Shown: piece by piece, positions 53,176-63,468 of the stretch
Layout: every line of letters begins with the position of its first letter
Position numbering within the stretch: position 1 is the first letter of the stretch
Made by a program: the position numbers and the translations under genes
The notes under the pieces: generated by a model
What the model was told of the DNA's origin: nothing
The model's database searches: none
What the model saw: the letters and a program-made list of their open reading frames with translations, nothing else
Assembly (NCBI RefSeq): GCF_022811645.1
Contig: NZ_CP094535.1
Location: forward strand, 62,001-126,000
DNA from: Hymenobacter monticola
GTDB lineage: Bacteria > Bacteroidota > Bacteroidia > Cytophagales > Hymenobacteraceae
DNA: 64,000 nt
Reading direction: 5' to 3'

Positions 53176-55551
53176 ATGAGACTTTCCGCATTTCGCCGCG
53201 CATTCGTGGGTCCTTTTCTGCTGGCCGCTTCGGTGGCGCAGGCCCAGAACCAGCCGCCGCAGCTGGGCACCGCCCCCATCCCCGAGGTCATCAAGGCAAT
53301 GACGCTCGAAGAAAAAGCCAACTTGGTAGTGGGCAACGGCTTTTACCTGCCCGACCTGGCCAAGCTGATGCCGCAGATGCTGAAAAATCTGCGCCCCGAG
53401 CAAAGCAAAATCGTGGGTACGGCGGGTACCACCTACGCCCTGCCCAAGTTCAACATTGCCTCGCTGGCCGAGTCCGACGGACCCTCCGGTATCAACGTGT
53501 ACTACCAGAGCGGGAGCCGCACGTTCTACGCTACAGCCTGGCCCAGCCCCGAACTCCAGGCCTGTAGCTGGGACACGGCGCTGGTGCGCCAGGTGGGCCG
53601 GGCCTACGGGCACGAGGCCAAGGAGTACGGCCTGGATATCCCGCTGGCCCCGGCCCTGAATTTGCACCGCAGCCCGCTGGGCGGGCGCAACTTCGAGTAT
53701 TATTCCGAGGACCCACTGGTGTCGGGCCGCATGGCGGCCGCGATGGTGCAGGGCCTGCAGAGCCAGGGAATCGGCAGCAGCATCAAGCACTTCGCGGCCA
53801 ACAACCAGGAAACCAACCGCAACACGGTCAACACCATCGTGAGCGAGCGGGCGCTGCGCGAGCTGTACCTGCGCGGCTTCGAGATTGCCGTGAAGGAGGC
53901 CCAACCCTGGACGGTGATGTCGTCCTACAACAAGATTAACGGCACTTACACGTCCGAAAGCCGCGATTTGCTCACCACCATTCTGCGTGACGAGTGGGGC
54001 TTCAAGGGTTTCGTGATGACCGACTGGTTTAGCGGCACCGACCCCGTGGCCCAGCAGCGGGCCGGCAACGACCTGCTCATGCCCGGCAAACCCGAGGAGA
54101 CGCAGAAAATCATTGCCGCCGTGCAAAGCAAGGCCCTGCCCGAAAGCGTGCTCGACGAGAACGTGGCCCGCATTCTGCGCGTGATGCTGCAAGCCCCTTC
54201 GTTCAAGAAGTACGCCTACGCCGACCACACCGACCTTACGCAGAGCGCGCGGCTGGCCCGCGAGGCCGCCGCGCAGAGCATGGTGCTGCTCAAAAACAGC
54301 GCGGCCACCCTGCCCATTAGCAGCCGCAAGCAACTGGTATCGCTGTTTGGCAGCACCAGCTACGACCTGCTGGCCGGCGGCTCGGGCAGCGGCACCGTCA
54401 ACGCTACCTATAAGGTGTCGCTGGCCGATGGCCTCACCCGCGCGGGCTATACGCTGGAGCAGAAAGTGCAGCAGGCCTACACCCAGTACGTGGGTCAGGA
54501 ATTGCTCAAACGGCCTAAACAGACGTTTATGCAGCAGTTTGCCAAGCCTTATAAGCCCGTGGTGGAGTTGCCGCTCGACAGCGCGCTGCTCGTGCAGTCG
54601 GCCAAGACGGGCGGCGTGGCCGTTATATCCTTCGGCCGGGTGGCGGGCGAAGGCACTGACCGCAAGCCGGAGGATTTTTACCTGACCGACGCGGAAAAAA
54701 GCCTGCTCAAGCGCGTGTCCACCGCCTTCCACGCCCAGGGCAAGAAGGTGGTCGTGGTGCTCAACGTAACCGGGGTGGTGGATGTGGCCCAGTGGCGCGA
54801 CCAGGCCGATGCCATCGTGCTGGCCTGGCTGCCCGGCCAGGAGGGCGGCAACGCGCTGGCCGACGTGCTCAGCGGCCAGGTGAACCCTTCGGGCAAACTC
54901 GCCAGCACCTTCCCTATGCGCTACGCCGATGAGCCGACGGCCAAGAATTTCCCCGGCAAAACCCTGCCGGTTCCGGCCAGTGCGGCTAGTACGGGGGTGT
55001 TTACTTCGGCCGCCCCGCCGGCCGAGGTGACGTACGAAGAGGGCGTGTACGTGGGCTACCGCTACTACAACACATTCGGCGTGAAACCGGCCTACGAGTT
55101 CGGCTACGGCTTGAGCTATACTACGTTTAGCTACGGTCCGCTCACGCTTAGCGCTCCCACTTTTAGCGGCCAGCTCACAGCTACGGTCACCATCACCAAC
55201 ACCGGGAAGGTTGCCGGCAAGGAAGTAGCCCAGCTCTACCTGGCGGCCCCCACAACTAAACTCGATAAGCCCAGCAGTGAGCTCAAGGGCTTTGCCAAAA
55301 CCGGCCTGCTTCAACCCGGCCAGTCGCAGACGCTCACCTTCACCCTGCAACCCCACGACTTAGCCTCGTTCAACACCAAAGCTTCGGCGTGGGTAGCCGA
55401 CGCCGGCACCTACGCCGTGCGGGTGGGCGCCTCCTCGCTCGATGTCAAGGGCACGGCCTCGTTCAAGCTGGCCAAGGAGCTGGTGGTGGAGAAAACCCAC
55501 AAGTCGCTGACGCCGCAGGTGGCCATCAAGGAGCTGCAATTCAAGAAATAA
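53176..55551 (+). CDS. GH3 beta-glycosidase (beta-glucosidase/beta-xylosidase), secreted
   Basis: 791 aa. Signal peptide ~1-24. GH3 N-terminal barrel (~35-340) with KHFAANNQE and nucleophile D283 (VMTDWF), C-terminal alpha/beta sandwich (~370-620) and a fibronectin-like domain (~690-760; VTITNTGKVAGKEVAQLY). It cleaves terminal beta-linked glucose or xylose from oligosaccharides. The neighbouring xylB/xylA pair favours xylo-oligosaccharides. 26 nt before xylB. Confidence 0.93.
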   Translation: MRLSAFRRAFVGPFLLAASVAQAQNQPPQLGTAPIPEVIKAMTLEEKANLVVGNGFYLPDLAKLMPQMLKNLRPEQSKIVGTAGTTYALPKFNIASLAESDGPSGINVYYQSGSRTFYATAWPSPELQACSWDTALVRQVGRAYGHEAKEYGLDIPLAPALNLHRSPLGGRNFEYYSEDPLVSGRMAAAMVQGLQSQGIGSSIKHFAANNQETNRNTVNTIVSERALRELYLRGFEIAVKEAQPWTVMSSYNKINGTYTSESRDLLTTILRDEWGFKGFVMTDWFSGTDPVAQQRAGNDLLMPGKPEETQKIIAAVQSKALPESVLDENVARILRVMLQAPSFKKYAYADHTDLTQSARLAREAAAQSMVLLKNSAATLPISSRKQLVSLFGSTSYDLLAGGSGSGTVNATYKVSLADGLTRAGYTLEQKVQQAYTQYVGQELLKRPKQTFMQQFAKPYKPVVELPLDSALLVQSAKTGGVAVISFGRVAGEGTDRKPEDFYLTDAEKSLLKRVSTAFHAQGKKVVVVLNVTGVVDVAQWRDQADAIVLAWLPGQEGGNALADVLSGQVNPSGKLASTFPMRYADEPTAKNFPGKTLPVPASAASTGVFTSAAPPAEVTYEEGVYVGYRYYNTFGVKPAYEFGYGLSYTTFSYGPLTLSAPTFSGQLTATVTITNTGKVAGKEVAQLYLAAPTTKLDKPSSELKGFAKTGLLQPGQSQTLTFTLQPHDLASFNTKASAWVADAGTYAVRVGASSLDVKGTASFKLAKELVVEKTHKSLTPQVAIKELQFKK

Positions 55552-55577
55552 TCTGCCCACCGGGCCTCCGCTTACCC

Positions 55578-57086
55578 ATGAACTATTTGCTTGGCTACGA
55601 CCTCGGTAGCTCTTCCATCAAGGCGGCGCTGCTCGACAGCGCTACCGGCCGCTGCGTGGCCTCGGCCACGAGTCCGGCCGGGGGGCGCGAGCTGGGCATG
55701 GACGTGCCCCAGCCCGGCTGGGCCGAGCAGCACCCCGAGCGCTGGTGGCAGGAAGTGGTGGCGGCCACGCAGCTGCTGCGCCGCCACTTCCCCTTTGCGC
55801 CCGGCGAAGTCGCCGCCATCGGCATCACCTACCAGATGCACGGGCTGGTGCTGGTCGATAAGGAGGGGCAGGTGCTGCGCCCGGCCATCATCTGGTGCGA
55901 CAGCCGGGCCGTGGACTTGGGCAACCAAGCGTTTAGCGACCTCGGCGAAGCGTACTGCCTGGAAAATTTTCTCAACTCGCCGGGCAATTTCACGGCCAGC
56001 AAGCTGAAGTGGGTGCGCGAAAACGAGCCGCAGGTGTACGCCCGCATCCACAAGGCGCTGCTGCCCGGCGACTACCTCGCCTACCGGCTCACGGGCGAGC
56101 TGCAAACCACCGTGTCGGGCTTGTCGGAGGGCGTGTTCTGGAACTTCAAGCGGCAGGCCGTGGCCCAGGAGCTGCTCGACTACTACAGCCTCGATGCCGC
56201 GCTGCTGCCTACGGTCGTGGACACGTTCGCGGTGCAGGGCCGGCTCCACGCCGAGGCCAGCCAGGCGCTGGGCCTGGCGGCGGGCACGCCCATCAGCTAC
56301 CGCGCCGGCGACCAGCCCAACAACGCTTTCTCGCTCAATGTGTTGAACGCGGGCGAGGTGGCGGCCACGGCCGGCACCAGCGGCGTCGTGTACGGCATCA
56401 ACGAAACGCTAACGGCCGACCCGCGCTCGCGGGTCAACTCGTTCGTGCACGTCAACAGCACCCACGCGCAACCTAAGAACGGGGTGCTGCTGTGCCTCAA
56501 CGGCACGGGCATCCTCAACAGCTGGCTGCGGCGGCTGGTGGGCGAGCTGCCCTACGACGAGCTGAACCAGCTGGCGGCGCAGGCCCCGGTGGGCGCGGCG
56601 GGCCTGCGGTTTCTGCCCTTCGGCAACGGGGCCGAGCGGGTGCTCGAAAACCGCCCATCGGCCGCCGGGCTGCACGGGCTGCAATTCAACGTGCACGGGC
56701 GCGAGCACGTGATTCGCGCCGCGCAGGAGGGCATCGTGTACGCCCTCACCTACGGCCTGGACATCATGCGCGACATGGGGGTGCGGGCGCAACGGGTGCG
56801 CGCCGGCCACGCCAACATGTTTCTGAGCCCGGTGTTCCGCGAGGCCTTCGTGAACGCGGGCAACCTGACGCTGGAACTCTACGACACCGACGCCGCCCAG
56901 GGCGCGGCGCGCGCCGCGGGCCTGGGGGCCGGCATCTACGCCAGCGAGGCGGAGGCCTTTGCCGGCCTGCGCCTGCTGAGCGCTACCGAGCCGACGCCCG
57001 CCCTGCGCGAGCAGTACCAAGCCGCCTACGCCGACTGGCTAACCCTGCTGGCGCCCGAGACCCAGCCGGAACGGCGGCTGGCTTAA
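55578..57086 (+). CDS. xylB: Xylulokinase
   Basis: 502 aa FGGY kinase. N-terminal phosphate loop [15 protein letters not shown], the substrate-site [12 protein letters not shown] and EQHPERWWQ stretches, catalytic D245 (AGDQPNNAF) and [11 protein letters not shown]. It phosphorylates D-xylulose made by XylA. The start at 55578 puts the phosphate loop at residue 6. Directly upstream of xylA (41 nt gap). Confidence 0.94.
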   Translation: MNYLLGYDLGSSSIKAALLDSATGRCVASATSPAGGRELGMDVPQPGWAEQHPERWWQEVVAATQLLRRHFPFAPGEVAAIGITYQMHGLVLVDKEGQVLRPAIIWCDSRAVDLGNQAFSDLGEAYCLENFLNSPGNFTASKLKWVRENEPQVYARIHKALLPGDYLAYRLTGELQTTVSGLSEGVFWNFKRQAVAQELLDYYSLDAALLPTVVDTFAVQGRLHAEASQALGLAAGTPISYRAGDQPNNAFSLNVLNAGEVAATAGTSGVVYGINETLTADPRSRVNSFVHVNSTHAQPKNGVLLCLNGTGILNSWLRRLVGELPYDELNQLAAQAPVGAAGLRFLPFGNGAERVLENRPSAAGLHGLQFNVHGREHVIRAAQEGIVYALTYGLDIMRDMGVRAQRVRAGHANMFLSPVFREAFVNAGNLTLELYDTDAAQGAARAAGLGAGIYASEAEAFAGLRLLSATEPTPALREQYQAAYADWLTLLAPETQPERRLA

Positions 57087-57127
57087 CTTTTTTCTACCCC
57101 CCAACCATTACCGACTACCCTTCTTAC

Positions 57128-58444
57128 ATGGCAACCTCCGAGTATTTCAAAGGCATAAACAAGATTCAATTTGAAGGCCGCGAGTCGGACAACCCTCTTG
57201 CCTTCAAGTGGTACGATGCCGACCGCGTAATAGCCGGCAAAACCATGCGCGACCACCTGCGCTTTGCCACGGCCTACTGGCACACCTTCGTGGGCACCGG
57301 CGGCGACCCCTTCGGCCCCGGCACCAAAACCTTTGCCTGGGACCAAAAGGGTGACATCATCGGCCGGGCCAAAGACAAAGCTGACGCCGCATTCGAGTTT
57401 TTCACCAAGCTGGGCACGCCGTACTATTGCTTTCACGACATCGACCTCGTGGACGAGGGCGCGTCCTTGAGCGAGTACGAAAGCAACCTCGCCGCCATCG
57501 TGGACTACTGCAAGCAAAAGCAGCAGGAAACCGGCGTAAAGCTGCTCTGGGGCACGGCCAACGTCTTCTCGCACCCGCGCTACATGAACGGCGCCAGCAC
57601 CAACCCCGACTTCGCGGTAGTGGCCCACGCGGGCACGCAGGTCAAGAATGCCATCGACGCCACCATTGCCCTGGGGGGCGAGAACTACGTGTTCTGGGGC
57701 GGTCGCGAGGGCTACATGACCCTGCTTAACACCAACATGAAGCGCGAGCTGGCCCACCTGGCGCAGTTCCTAACCATGGCCCGCGACTATGCGCGTCGGC
57801 AGGGCTTTACGGGCAAGTTCTTCATCGAGCCCAAGCCGGCCGAGCCTACCAAGCACCAGTATGATTTCGACGCCGCCACCGTTATCGGCTTCCTCAAAGA
57901 GCACCATTTAGAACACGATTTCCAACTGAACCTCGAAGTGAACCACGCCACGCTGGCGGGCCACACCTTCCAGCACGAGCTGCAAGTAGCTGCCGACGCT
58001 GGCATGCTGGGCAGCATGGACGCCAACCGCGGCGACTACCAGAACGGCTGGGACACCGACCAGTTCCCGAACAATCTAAACGAGCTGACCGAGTCGATGC
58101 TCATTATCCTGGAGGCCGGCGGCATCACGCAGGGCGGCATCAACTTCGACGCCAAGACGCGCCGCAACTCGACCGACTTGGAGGATATCTTCATCGCCCA
58201 CATCGCGGGCATGGACACGTTTGCGCGGGCGCTGGTCGTGGCCGATAATATCCTGACCAAGTCGCCCTACAAGCAGTTCCGCCACGAGCGCTACGCCTCG
58301 TTTGACGCCGGCGCGGGCGCTGAGTACGAAAAGGGCGGTCTCACGCTGGAAGACCTGCGCCGCATTGCTCACGAAACCGGCGAGCCTACGCCCCGCAGCG
58401 GCAAGCAGGAGTGGCTGGAAAGCATTATTAACCAGTATATCTAG
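57128..58444 (+). CDS. xylA: Xylose isomerase
   Basis: 438 aa, the normal class II length. Converts D-xylose to D-xylulose. Active-site H103 ([11 protein letters not shown]), the metal-site stretches [28 protein letters not shown] and [25 protein letters not shown] block (seen as [12 protein letters not shown] and GWDTDQFP) are all present. The ATG at 57128 matches the usual N-terminus ([13 protein letters not shown]); the frame is open further upstream inside xylB but without homology. Confidence 0.97.
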   Translation: MATSEYFKGINKIQFEGRESDNPLAFKWYDADRVIAGKTMRDHLRFATAYWHTFVGTGGDPFGPGTKTFAWDQKGDIIGRAKDKADAAFEFFTKLGTPYYCFHDIDLVDEGASLSEYESNLAAIVDYCKQKQQETGVKLLWGTANVFSHPRYMNGASTNPDFAVVAHAGTQVKNAIDATIALGGENYVFWGGREGYMTLLNTNMKRELAHLAQFLTMARDYARRQGFTGKFFIEPKPAEPTKHQYDFDAATVIGFLKEHHLEHDFQLNLEVNHATLAGHTFQHELQVAADAGMLGSMDANRGDYQNGWDTDQFPNNLNELTESMLIILEAGGITQGGINFDAKTRRNSTDLEDIFIAHIAGMDTFARALVVADNILTKSPYKQFRHERYASFDAGAGAEYEKGGLTLEDLRRIAHETGEPTPRSGKQEWLESIINQYI

Positions 58445-58477
58445 GCTGATTCAGCCAGGCTAAACTCCTTAATTCTC

Positions 58478-60430
58478 ATGAAGTACGCCCTCGCCTTTTT
58501 AGGAGCTTTCCTGCTGAGTACGAGTGCCTGGGCCAACGTGCGGCTGCCGGCGCTGGTGGGCGACAACATGGTGCTGCAACGCGACGCCAACATCAACCTC
58601 TGGGGCTGGGCCGACCCGGCCGAAAAAGTGACGGTGCAGTTTCAGGGGCGTCAGCTGAGCACCAGCGCGGGGGCCGATGGCAAGTGGAAGCTGGTGCTGC
58701 CGCCGGTGCCGGCGGGCGGACCTTACGACCTGGTAGTCGCGGGCAAAAACACCCTGACCCTGCACAACGTGCTGGTGGGCGAGGTATGGCTGGCCTCGGG
58801 GCAGTCCAATATGGAGTGGCCGCTCAACGGCATCAACAACGCCGGCACGGAAGTGGAAACGGCGGAGTTCCCGCAAATCCGGCTTTTCACTGCCAAGACG
58901 GCCGTCGCGCTGCAACCGCAGGCCCGGCTGAAGTCGCCGGGCTGGCAGGTGTGCACGCCGCAAACCGTGGCGGCGTTTTCGGCCGTGGCGTTTTTGTTCG
59001 GGCACGAGCTGCACCAGCGCTACAAGGTGCCGGTGGGTCTCATTCAGTCGGCCTGGGGGGGCACGCCCGTGCAGTCCTGGACCAGCGCTGAGGGGCTGAA
59101 GCCGTTTCCGGAGTTTTCGACCGCCCTCGCGCGCTTTTCGCAAACGGATTCCAGCGCCTTCGCGGCCTTTACCGCCCGCAAGGAGGCGTGGTACCAGCAG
59201 TTTGGCAAGGTAGACCGGGGCCACTCGCCGAATAGTCCCTCCTGGGCCAGCGCGGACGTCAACACCGCCAGCTGGCCCACGCTGGCTCAGCCAGTGCTCT
59301 GGTCAACCGTCAGCCAGCTAAAAGGCTTTACGGGCATTGTCTGGCTGCGCAAAACGCTAACCGTGCCCGCGGCCAGCGCCGGCAAGCCTCTGGAATTGAA
59401 TTTAGGGCGCATTCTGGTCTCGGACTCGACCTTCTTCAATGGGCAGTTCGTGGGCCGTACCGTCGGGGCCGAAAAAGCCCGCCGCTACCAGGTGCCGGGC
59501 AATCTGGTGCAGGCTGGCGAGAATACCGTGGCGGTACGCGTGGTGGGCAACCTCTTCTTCGGGGGCGGCCTGGGGGGGGCGGCGGCAGACTTGTACGCCC
59601 AGGCCGGCCCGACCCGCCTCCCGCTGGCCGGGGAGTGGCGCTACCAAACCGGGCCTGACCTGACGACGATGCCCTACGAGGCCGGCCTGTCTGAGGTCAA
59701 TTCGCAGCTGCCCCAGTCGCCGGCTATCATCTACAACGCCATGATTGCCCCGCTCCTCCCCTACACCATGAAGGGCGTTATCTGGTACCAGGGCGAATCG
59801 AACGCCGACGACCGGGCGGAGGCCCTGCGCTATTACCAGTTGTTTCCGGCGCTGATAACTGATTGGCGGCGGCAGTGGGGCACCGACTTTCCGTTTCTGT
59901 TCGTGCAGTTGGCGGGCTACCAGCCCAACCCGCCCGCCCCGGCCGACGAGCCTTGGGCGCGCCTGCGGGAGGCGCAGGCCCGGGCGCTGGCGCTGCCCGC
60001 GACCGGCATGGCTACCGCCATCGACGTGGGAGAGGAAACTAACATCCACCCCAAAAACAAGCAGCCGGTGGCCCACCGCCTGGCCCTGGCCGCCGAAAAG
60101 GTAGCCTACCGGGAAAACGTTGTGGCCTCCGGCCCCACCTTCAAAAGCCTGACGGTGGAGGGCACCAAGGTGCGGCTGCGCTTTGCCAACACCGGCACCG
60201 GCCTGCTGCCCACGGATAGCCAGCAGCTCACCCACTGCTTTGCCGTGGCCGGGGCCGACAAAAAGTTTGTGTGGGCCACGGCCGTGGTGCAGGGCAACGA
60301 CATCGTGGTGTCGGCCCCTGGCGTGCCGCAGCCTATGGCCGTGCGCTACAACTGGGTGAACACGCCGCAGGGCAACTTCTACAATAAGGAAAACCTGCCG
60401 GCCGTGCCCTTTCGCACCGATAACTGGTAA
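58478..60430 (+). CDS. Sialate O-acetylesterase-like SGNH carbohydrate esterase
   Basis: 650 aa. Signal peptide ~1-19 (ends AWA). The SGNH block I is GQSNMEW (catalytic Ser ~111), with GWGGTPVQSW-like oxyanion region (SAWGGTPVQSW), WYQGESN, and the Asp/His block at TNIHPKNK. A jelly-roll insert (~270-375) resembles GH2 sugar-binding domains. In a xylanolytic run it most likely removes acetyl groups from xylan or its oligosaccharides. It follows xylA after 33 nt. Confidence 0.88.
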   Translation: MKYALAFLGAFLLSTSAWANVRLPALVGDNMVLQRDANINLWGWADPAEKVTVQFQGRQLSTSAGADGKWKLVLPPVPAGGPYDLVVAGKNTLTLHNVLVGEVWLASGQSNMEWPLNGINNAGTEVETAEFPQIRLFTAKTAVALQPQARLKSPGWQVCTPQTVAAFSAVAFLFGHELHQRYKVPVGLIQSAWGGTPVQSWTSAEGLKPFPEFSTALARFSQTDSSAFAAFTARKEAWYQQFGKVDRGHSPNSPSWASADVNTASWPTLAQPVLWSTVSQLKGFTGIVWLRKTLTVPAASAGKPLELNLGRILVSDSTFFNGQFVGRTVGAEKARRYQVPGNLVQAGENTVAVRVVGNLFFGGGLGGAAADLYAQAGPTRLPLAGEWRYQTGPDLTTMPYEAGLSEVNSQLPQSPAIIYNAMIAPLLPYTMKGVIWYQGESNADDRAEALRYYQLFPALITDWRRQWGTDFPFLFVQLAGYQPNPPAPADEPWARLREAQARALALPATGMATAIDVGEETNIHPKNKQPVAHRLALAAEKVAYRENVVASGPTFKSLTVEGTKVRLRFANTGTGLLPTDSQQLTHCFAVAGADKKFVWATAVVQGNDIVVSAPGVPQPMAVRYNWVNTPQGNFYNKENLPAVPFRTDNW

Positions 60431-60461
60431 GCTATTATTCTTCTATAAGAACTCATTGAAA

Positions 60462-61301
60462 ATGCGTAAAGTAAGCGTTATCACCGGCGGTGCCGGCGGC
60501 ATGGGCCTGGCTACGGCCAAGCTTATGGGCCAGGACCACCAAGTCGTTATCTGCGACGTGAGCCAGGAGCGCCTGGATGCGGCCCAGGCCGAGCTGCGCG
60601 GCCTGGGCATTGCCTGCGAGGCCGTGGTGTGCGACATCACCAACCGGGAGTCGGTGGCCGAGCTGGTGCGGCGGGCGCAGCAACTGGGCACCGTGGCTTC
60701 GCTTATCCATACGGCCGGGGTAAGCCCGCAAATGGGTAAGCCCGAGCTGATTATGCGCATCAACGCCCTCGGAACCATCCACGTCAGCGACGCCTGCTAC
60801 GCTATCGCGCAGGAAGGCTTCTGCTTGGTCAACGTGGCATCGATGGCCGCCTACACCTTGCCGAACTTGTTCGTGCCGACGCGGGCCTACAAGCTGGCCG
60901 GCACCGACCAGGAGGCGTTTTTGCGCAAGGCGCTGTTCGTGGGCAATTTTCTGCCGCAGAAGCTACGTTCGGGTATTGCCTACTCCATCAGCAAGAATTT
61001 CGTGGTGTGGTATTCCAAGCAGCAGGCGGCCCGCTTCGGGCAGAAGGGGGGGCGCGTCCTGTCAGTATCGCCGGGCAGCATCGACACGGCGATGGGGCGG
61101 CTGGAAATCAAGAGCGGGTCGGAGAAGATGCTGCAATTCGCGGCCCTCAAGCGCTTTGGCCGCCCCGAGGAGGTGGCCGAGGTGCTGGCCTTCTGCGCCA
61201 GCGACAAGGCCAGCTACCTCACCGGCATCGACATCCTCTGCGACGGCGGCGTCATTGCCGGCGTGACGCCGAAGGACCTACGGTCGCTGTCGGTGGATTA
61301 G
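60462..61301 (+). CDS. Short-chain dehydrogenase/reductase
   Basis: 279 aa. GGAGGMG cofactor loop (~10-16), HTAGVSPQMG in place of NNAG, NVASMAAY and a YSISK catalytic pair. A ~35-residue insert lies between the Ser and Tyr motifs (LPNLFVPTRAYKLAG onwards). The substrate is unknown; it may reduce or oxidise a released sugar or uronate. ATG at 60462, 31 nt after the esterase gene. Confidence 0.83.
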   Translation: MRKVSVITGGAGGMGLATAKLMGQDHQVVICDVSQERLDAAQAELRGLGIACEAVVCDITNRESVAELVRRAQQLGTVASLIHTAGVSPQMGKPELIMRINALGTIHVSDACYAIAQEGFCLVNVASMAAYTLPNLFVPTRAYKLAGTDQEAFLRKALFVGNFLPQKLRSGIAYSISKNFVVWYSKQQAARFGQKGGRVLSVSPGSIDTAMGRLEIKSGSEKMLQFAALKRFGRPEEVAEVLAFCASDKASYLTGIDILCDGGVIAGVTPKDLRSLSVD

Positions 61302-61373
61302 GGGGCAGTTCTGGCGTCACGGGGCGCCTCACCCCCAAGGGCAAATTCTCAACCATCAGCAACTCCCACCCCG

Positions 61374-63422
61374 ATGAAAACCTCCTCTCCCCTGGCGGCC
61401 CTGGCGGCTGGCCTGGCCCTGCTGGGGCCGCTGGCCGCCGTGGCCCAGGCCCCGGCCACGCTCACCGTGCAGGTGGGCAAGCCGGGGGCAGCCGTTAACA
61501 AGACCATGTACGGGCTGTTTTTTGAAGACATCAACTTCGCGGCCGACGGCGGGCTGTACCCCGAGCTGGTGAAGAATAAGTCGTTCGAAATCAGCCCCAA
61601 CCTGCTGGGCTGGCGGGCGTTGCAGAGCGGCGACAACCTCGAAATCTATGCCGTGCGCACCGAGCAGCCGGTGAGCGCCAGCAGCCCGCACTACTTGCGC
61701 GTGGCGGCCCGCCCCGGCACGGGCGACGAGGCGGGCATCGAAAACGAGGGCTTCCGGGGCATGGGCATCCGGCAGGGGGCCGAGTATACGCTCTCGTTTT
61801 GGGCGCGGCGCGGGCCGGGCAGCGGCGCGCGCGGCCTCACGGCCAGCCTCACGGCAGGCAAAACTAAGACCCTGGCCCAGGCGCAGGTGACGGGCCTCAC
61901 CGGGCAGTGGCAGAAATACGCGGTGGTGCTGCGCGCCACCGACACCGAGGCCAAGGCCAAGCTGAAGCTGGTGCTCGACGGCCCCGGCGCGGTGGACCTG
62001 GACGCGATTTCGCTGTTTCCGAAGGACACGTATAACAACCGCCCCAACGGCCTGCGCCCCGATTTGGTGCAGCTGCTCAAGGACTTGCAGCCGGGCTTTC
62101 TGCGCTTTCCGGGGGGCTGCATCGTGGAGGGGCGCACGCTGGCCGAGCGCTACCAGTGGAAGAAAACTATTGGCGACGTGGACGGCCGCGAGCCGCTCAT
62201 CAACCTCTGGAACATGGGGATTCGGCCCCGTGCCACGCCCGACTACTACCAGTCGTTCGGGCTGGGCTTTTTCGAGTATTTCCAATTGGCCGAGGACATC
62301 GGGGCCGAGCCGCTGCCGGTGCTGAACGTGGGCATGTCCTGCCAGTCTAACTCGGCCGAGCTGGCCCCCATCACCGGCACGAGCAGCGCCAGCGCGGCCC
62401 CCGCCAAAGGCCCGAACGCCGACGCGCCCCCTAGCTTCGGCACCGACGACCCATCGCTGGATGTGTTTATTCAGGACGCGCTCGACCTGCTGGAATTTGC
62501 CAACGGCCCGGCCAGCAGCCCGTGGGGGGCCAGGCGCGTGGCGATGGGCCACCCCAAGCCCTTCAACCTCAAGTATATCGGGGTTGGCAACGAGCAGTGG
62601 GGCCAGCAGTACTTGGAGCGCTACGAGCCGTTTGCCAAGGCCGTGAAGGCCAAGTACCCCGGCATCGCCATCGTGAGCAGCGCCGGCCCCCGGCCCGACG
62701 GCGACCTCTTCGACAAAGCCAGCAAGCGCCTCGGCGAGCTGAAGGCCGAGTACATCGACGAGCACTACTACGCCCTGCCCGAGTGGTTTCGGGAGCACGC
62801 CGACCGCTACGATAACTACCCGCGCACCGGCCCCAAAATCTTCGCCGGCGAGTACGCCGCCAACGGCCAGCACCCGTGGGACAACGCCCTCTCGGAGGCC
62901 GCCTTCATGACGGGCCTGGAGCGCAACGCCGACGTGGTGGGCATGGCCGCCTACGCCCCGCTTTTCGCCCACGTCAACGCCTGGCAGTGGACGCCCGACC
63001 TCATTTGGTTTGACAACCTGCGGGCTTTTGGCACGCCAAGCTACTACGTGCAGCAGCTTTTCAGCCTCAACAAAGGCACCCGCGTGCTGCCCGTGGCGCT
63101 GCCCGGCCAGGCCAAAAACGGCACCGACAACCTCTTTGCCAGCGCCGTGGCCGACGAGCCGGCCGGCGAGGTGGTAATCAAGCTCATCAACTACAGCGCC
63201 AGCCCGCGCCCGGTCAGCCTCGACCTGGCCGGGGCCAAAAAGCTCGGCAAAACCGGCCGCGCCCAAACGCTGGCCAGCGCCGACCTGCAAGCCCAAAACA
63301 GCCTCGACGAGCCCAGGAAAGTCGTGCCCCAGGCCTCAACCTTCTCACTCAGCGGCTCGAAGGTGAGCTACACCCTGGCCCCGTACTCCTTCACGGTGCT
63401 ACGGGTGAAGGGCACGAAGTAA
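61374..63422 (+). CDS. GH51 alpha-L-arabinofuranosidase, secreted
   Basis: 682 aa. Signal peptide ~1-25 (ends AVAQ). An inserted CBM4-like module (~70-215) precedes the TIM barrel: acid/base E407 (GVGNEQWG) and nucleophile E493 (IFAGEYAA). A C-terminal beta-sandwich follows. It releases L-arabinose from arabinoxylan or arabinan and so feeds the oxidative pathway at 29702-39247. Export and the long N-terminal extension set it apart from short cytoplasmic GH51 enzymes. Confidence 0.94.
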   Translation: MKTSSPLAALAAGLALLGPLAAVAQAPATLTVQVGKPGAAVNKTMYGLFFEDINFAADGGLYPELVKNKSFEISPNLLGWRALQSGDNLEIYAVRTEQPVSASSPHYLRVAARPGTGDEAGIENEGFRGMGIRQGAEYTLSFWARRGPGSGARGLTASLTAGKTKTLAQAQVTGLTGQWQKYAVVLRATDTEAKAKLKLVLDGPGAVDLDAISLFPKDTYNNRPNGLRPDLVQLLKDLQPGFLRFPGGCIVEGRTLAERYQWKKTIGDVDGREPLINLWNMGIRPRATPDYYQSFGLGFFEYFQLAEDIGAEPLPVLNVGMSCQSNSAELAPITGTSSASAAPAKGPNADAPPSFGTDDPSLDVFIQDALDLLEFANGPASSPWGARRVAMGHPKPFNLKYIGVGNEQWGQQYLERYEPFAKAVKAKYPGIAIVSSAGPRPDGDLFDKASKRLGELKAEYIDEHYYALPEWFREHADRYDNYPRTGPKIFAGEYAANGQHPWDNALSEAAFMTGLERNADVVGMAAYAPLFAHVNAWQWTPDLIWFDNLRAFGTPSYYVQQLFSLNKGTRVLPVALPGQAKNGTDNLFASAVADEPAGEVVIKLINYSASPRPVSLDLAGAKKLGKTGRAQTLASADLQAQNSLDEPRKVVPQASTFSLSGSKVSYTLAPYSFTVLRVKGTK

Positions 63423-63468
63423 TACGTATTTACTGCTGAGCACGCGCCCCCCAGCCCCTCCCAATATT

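Noticed and set aside
56492..57127. Upstream in-frame extension of xylose isomerase
   Set aside because: Lies inside xylB in another frame; xylose isomerase starts naturally at 57128.
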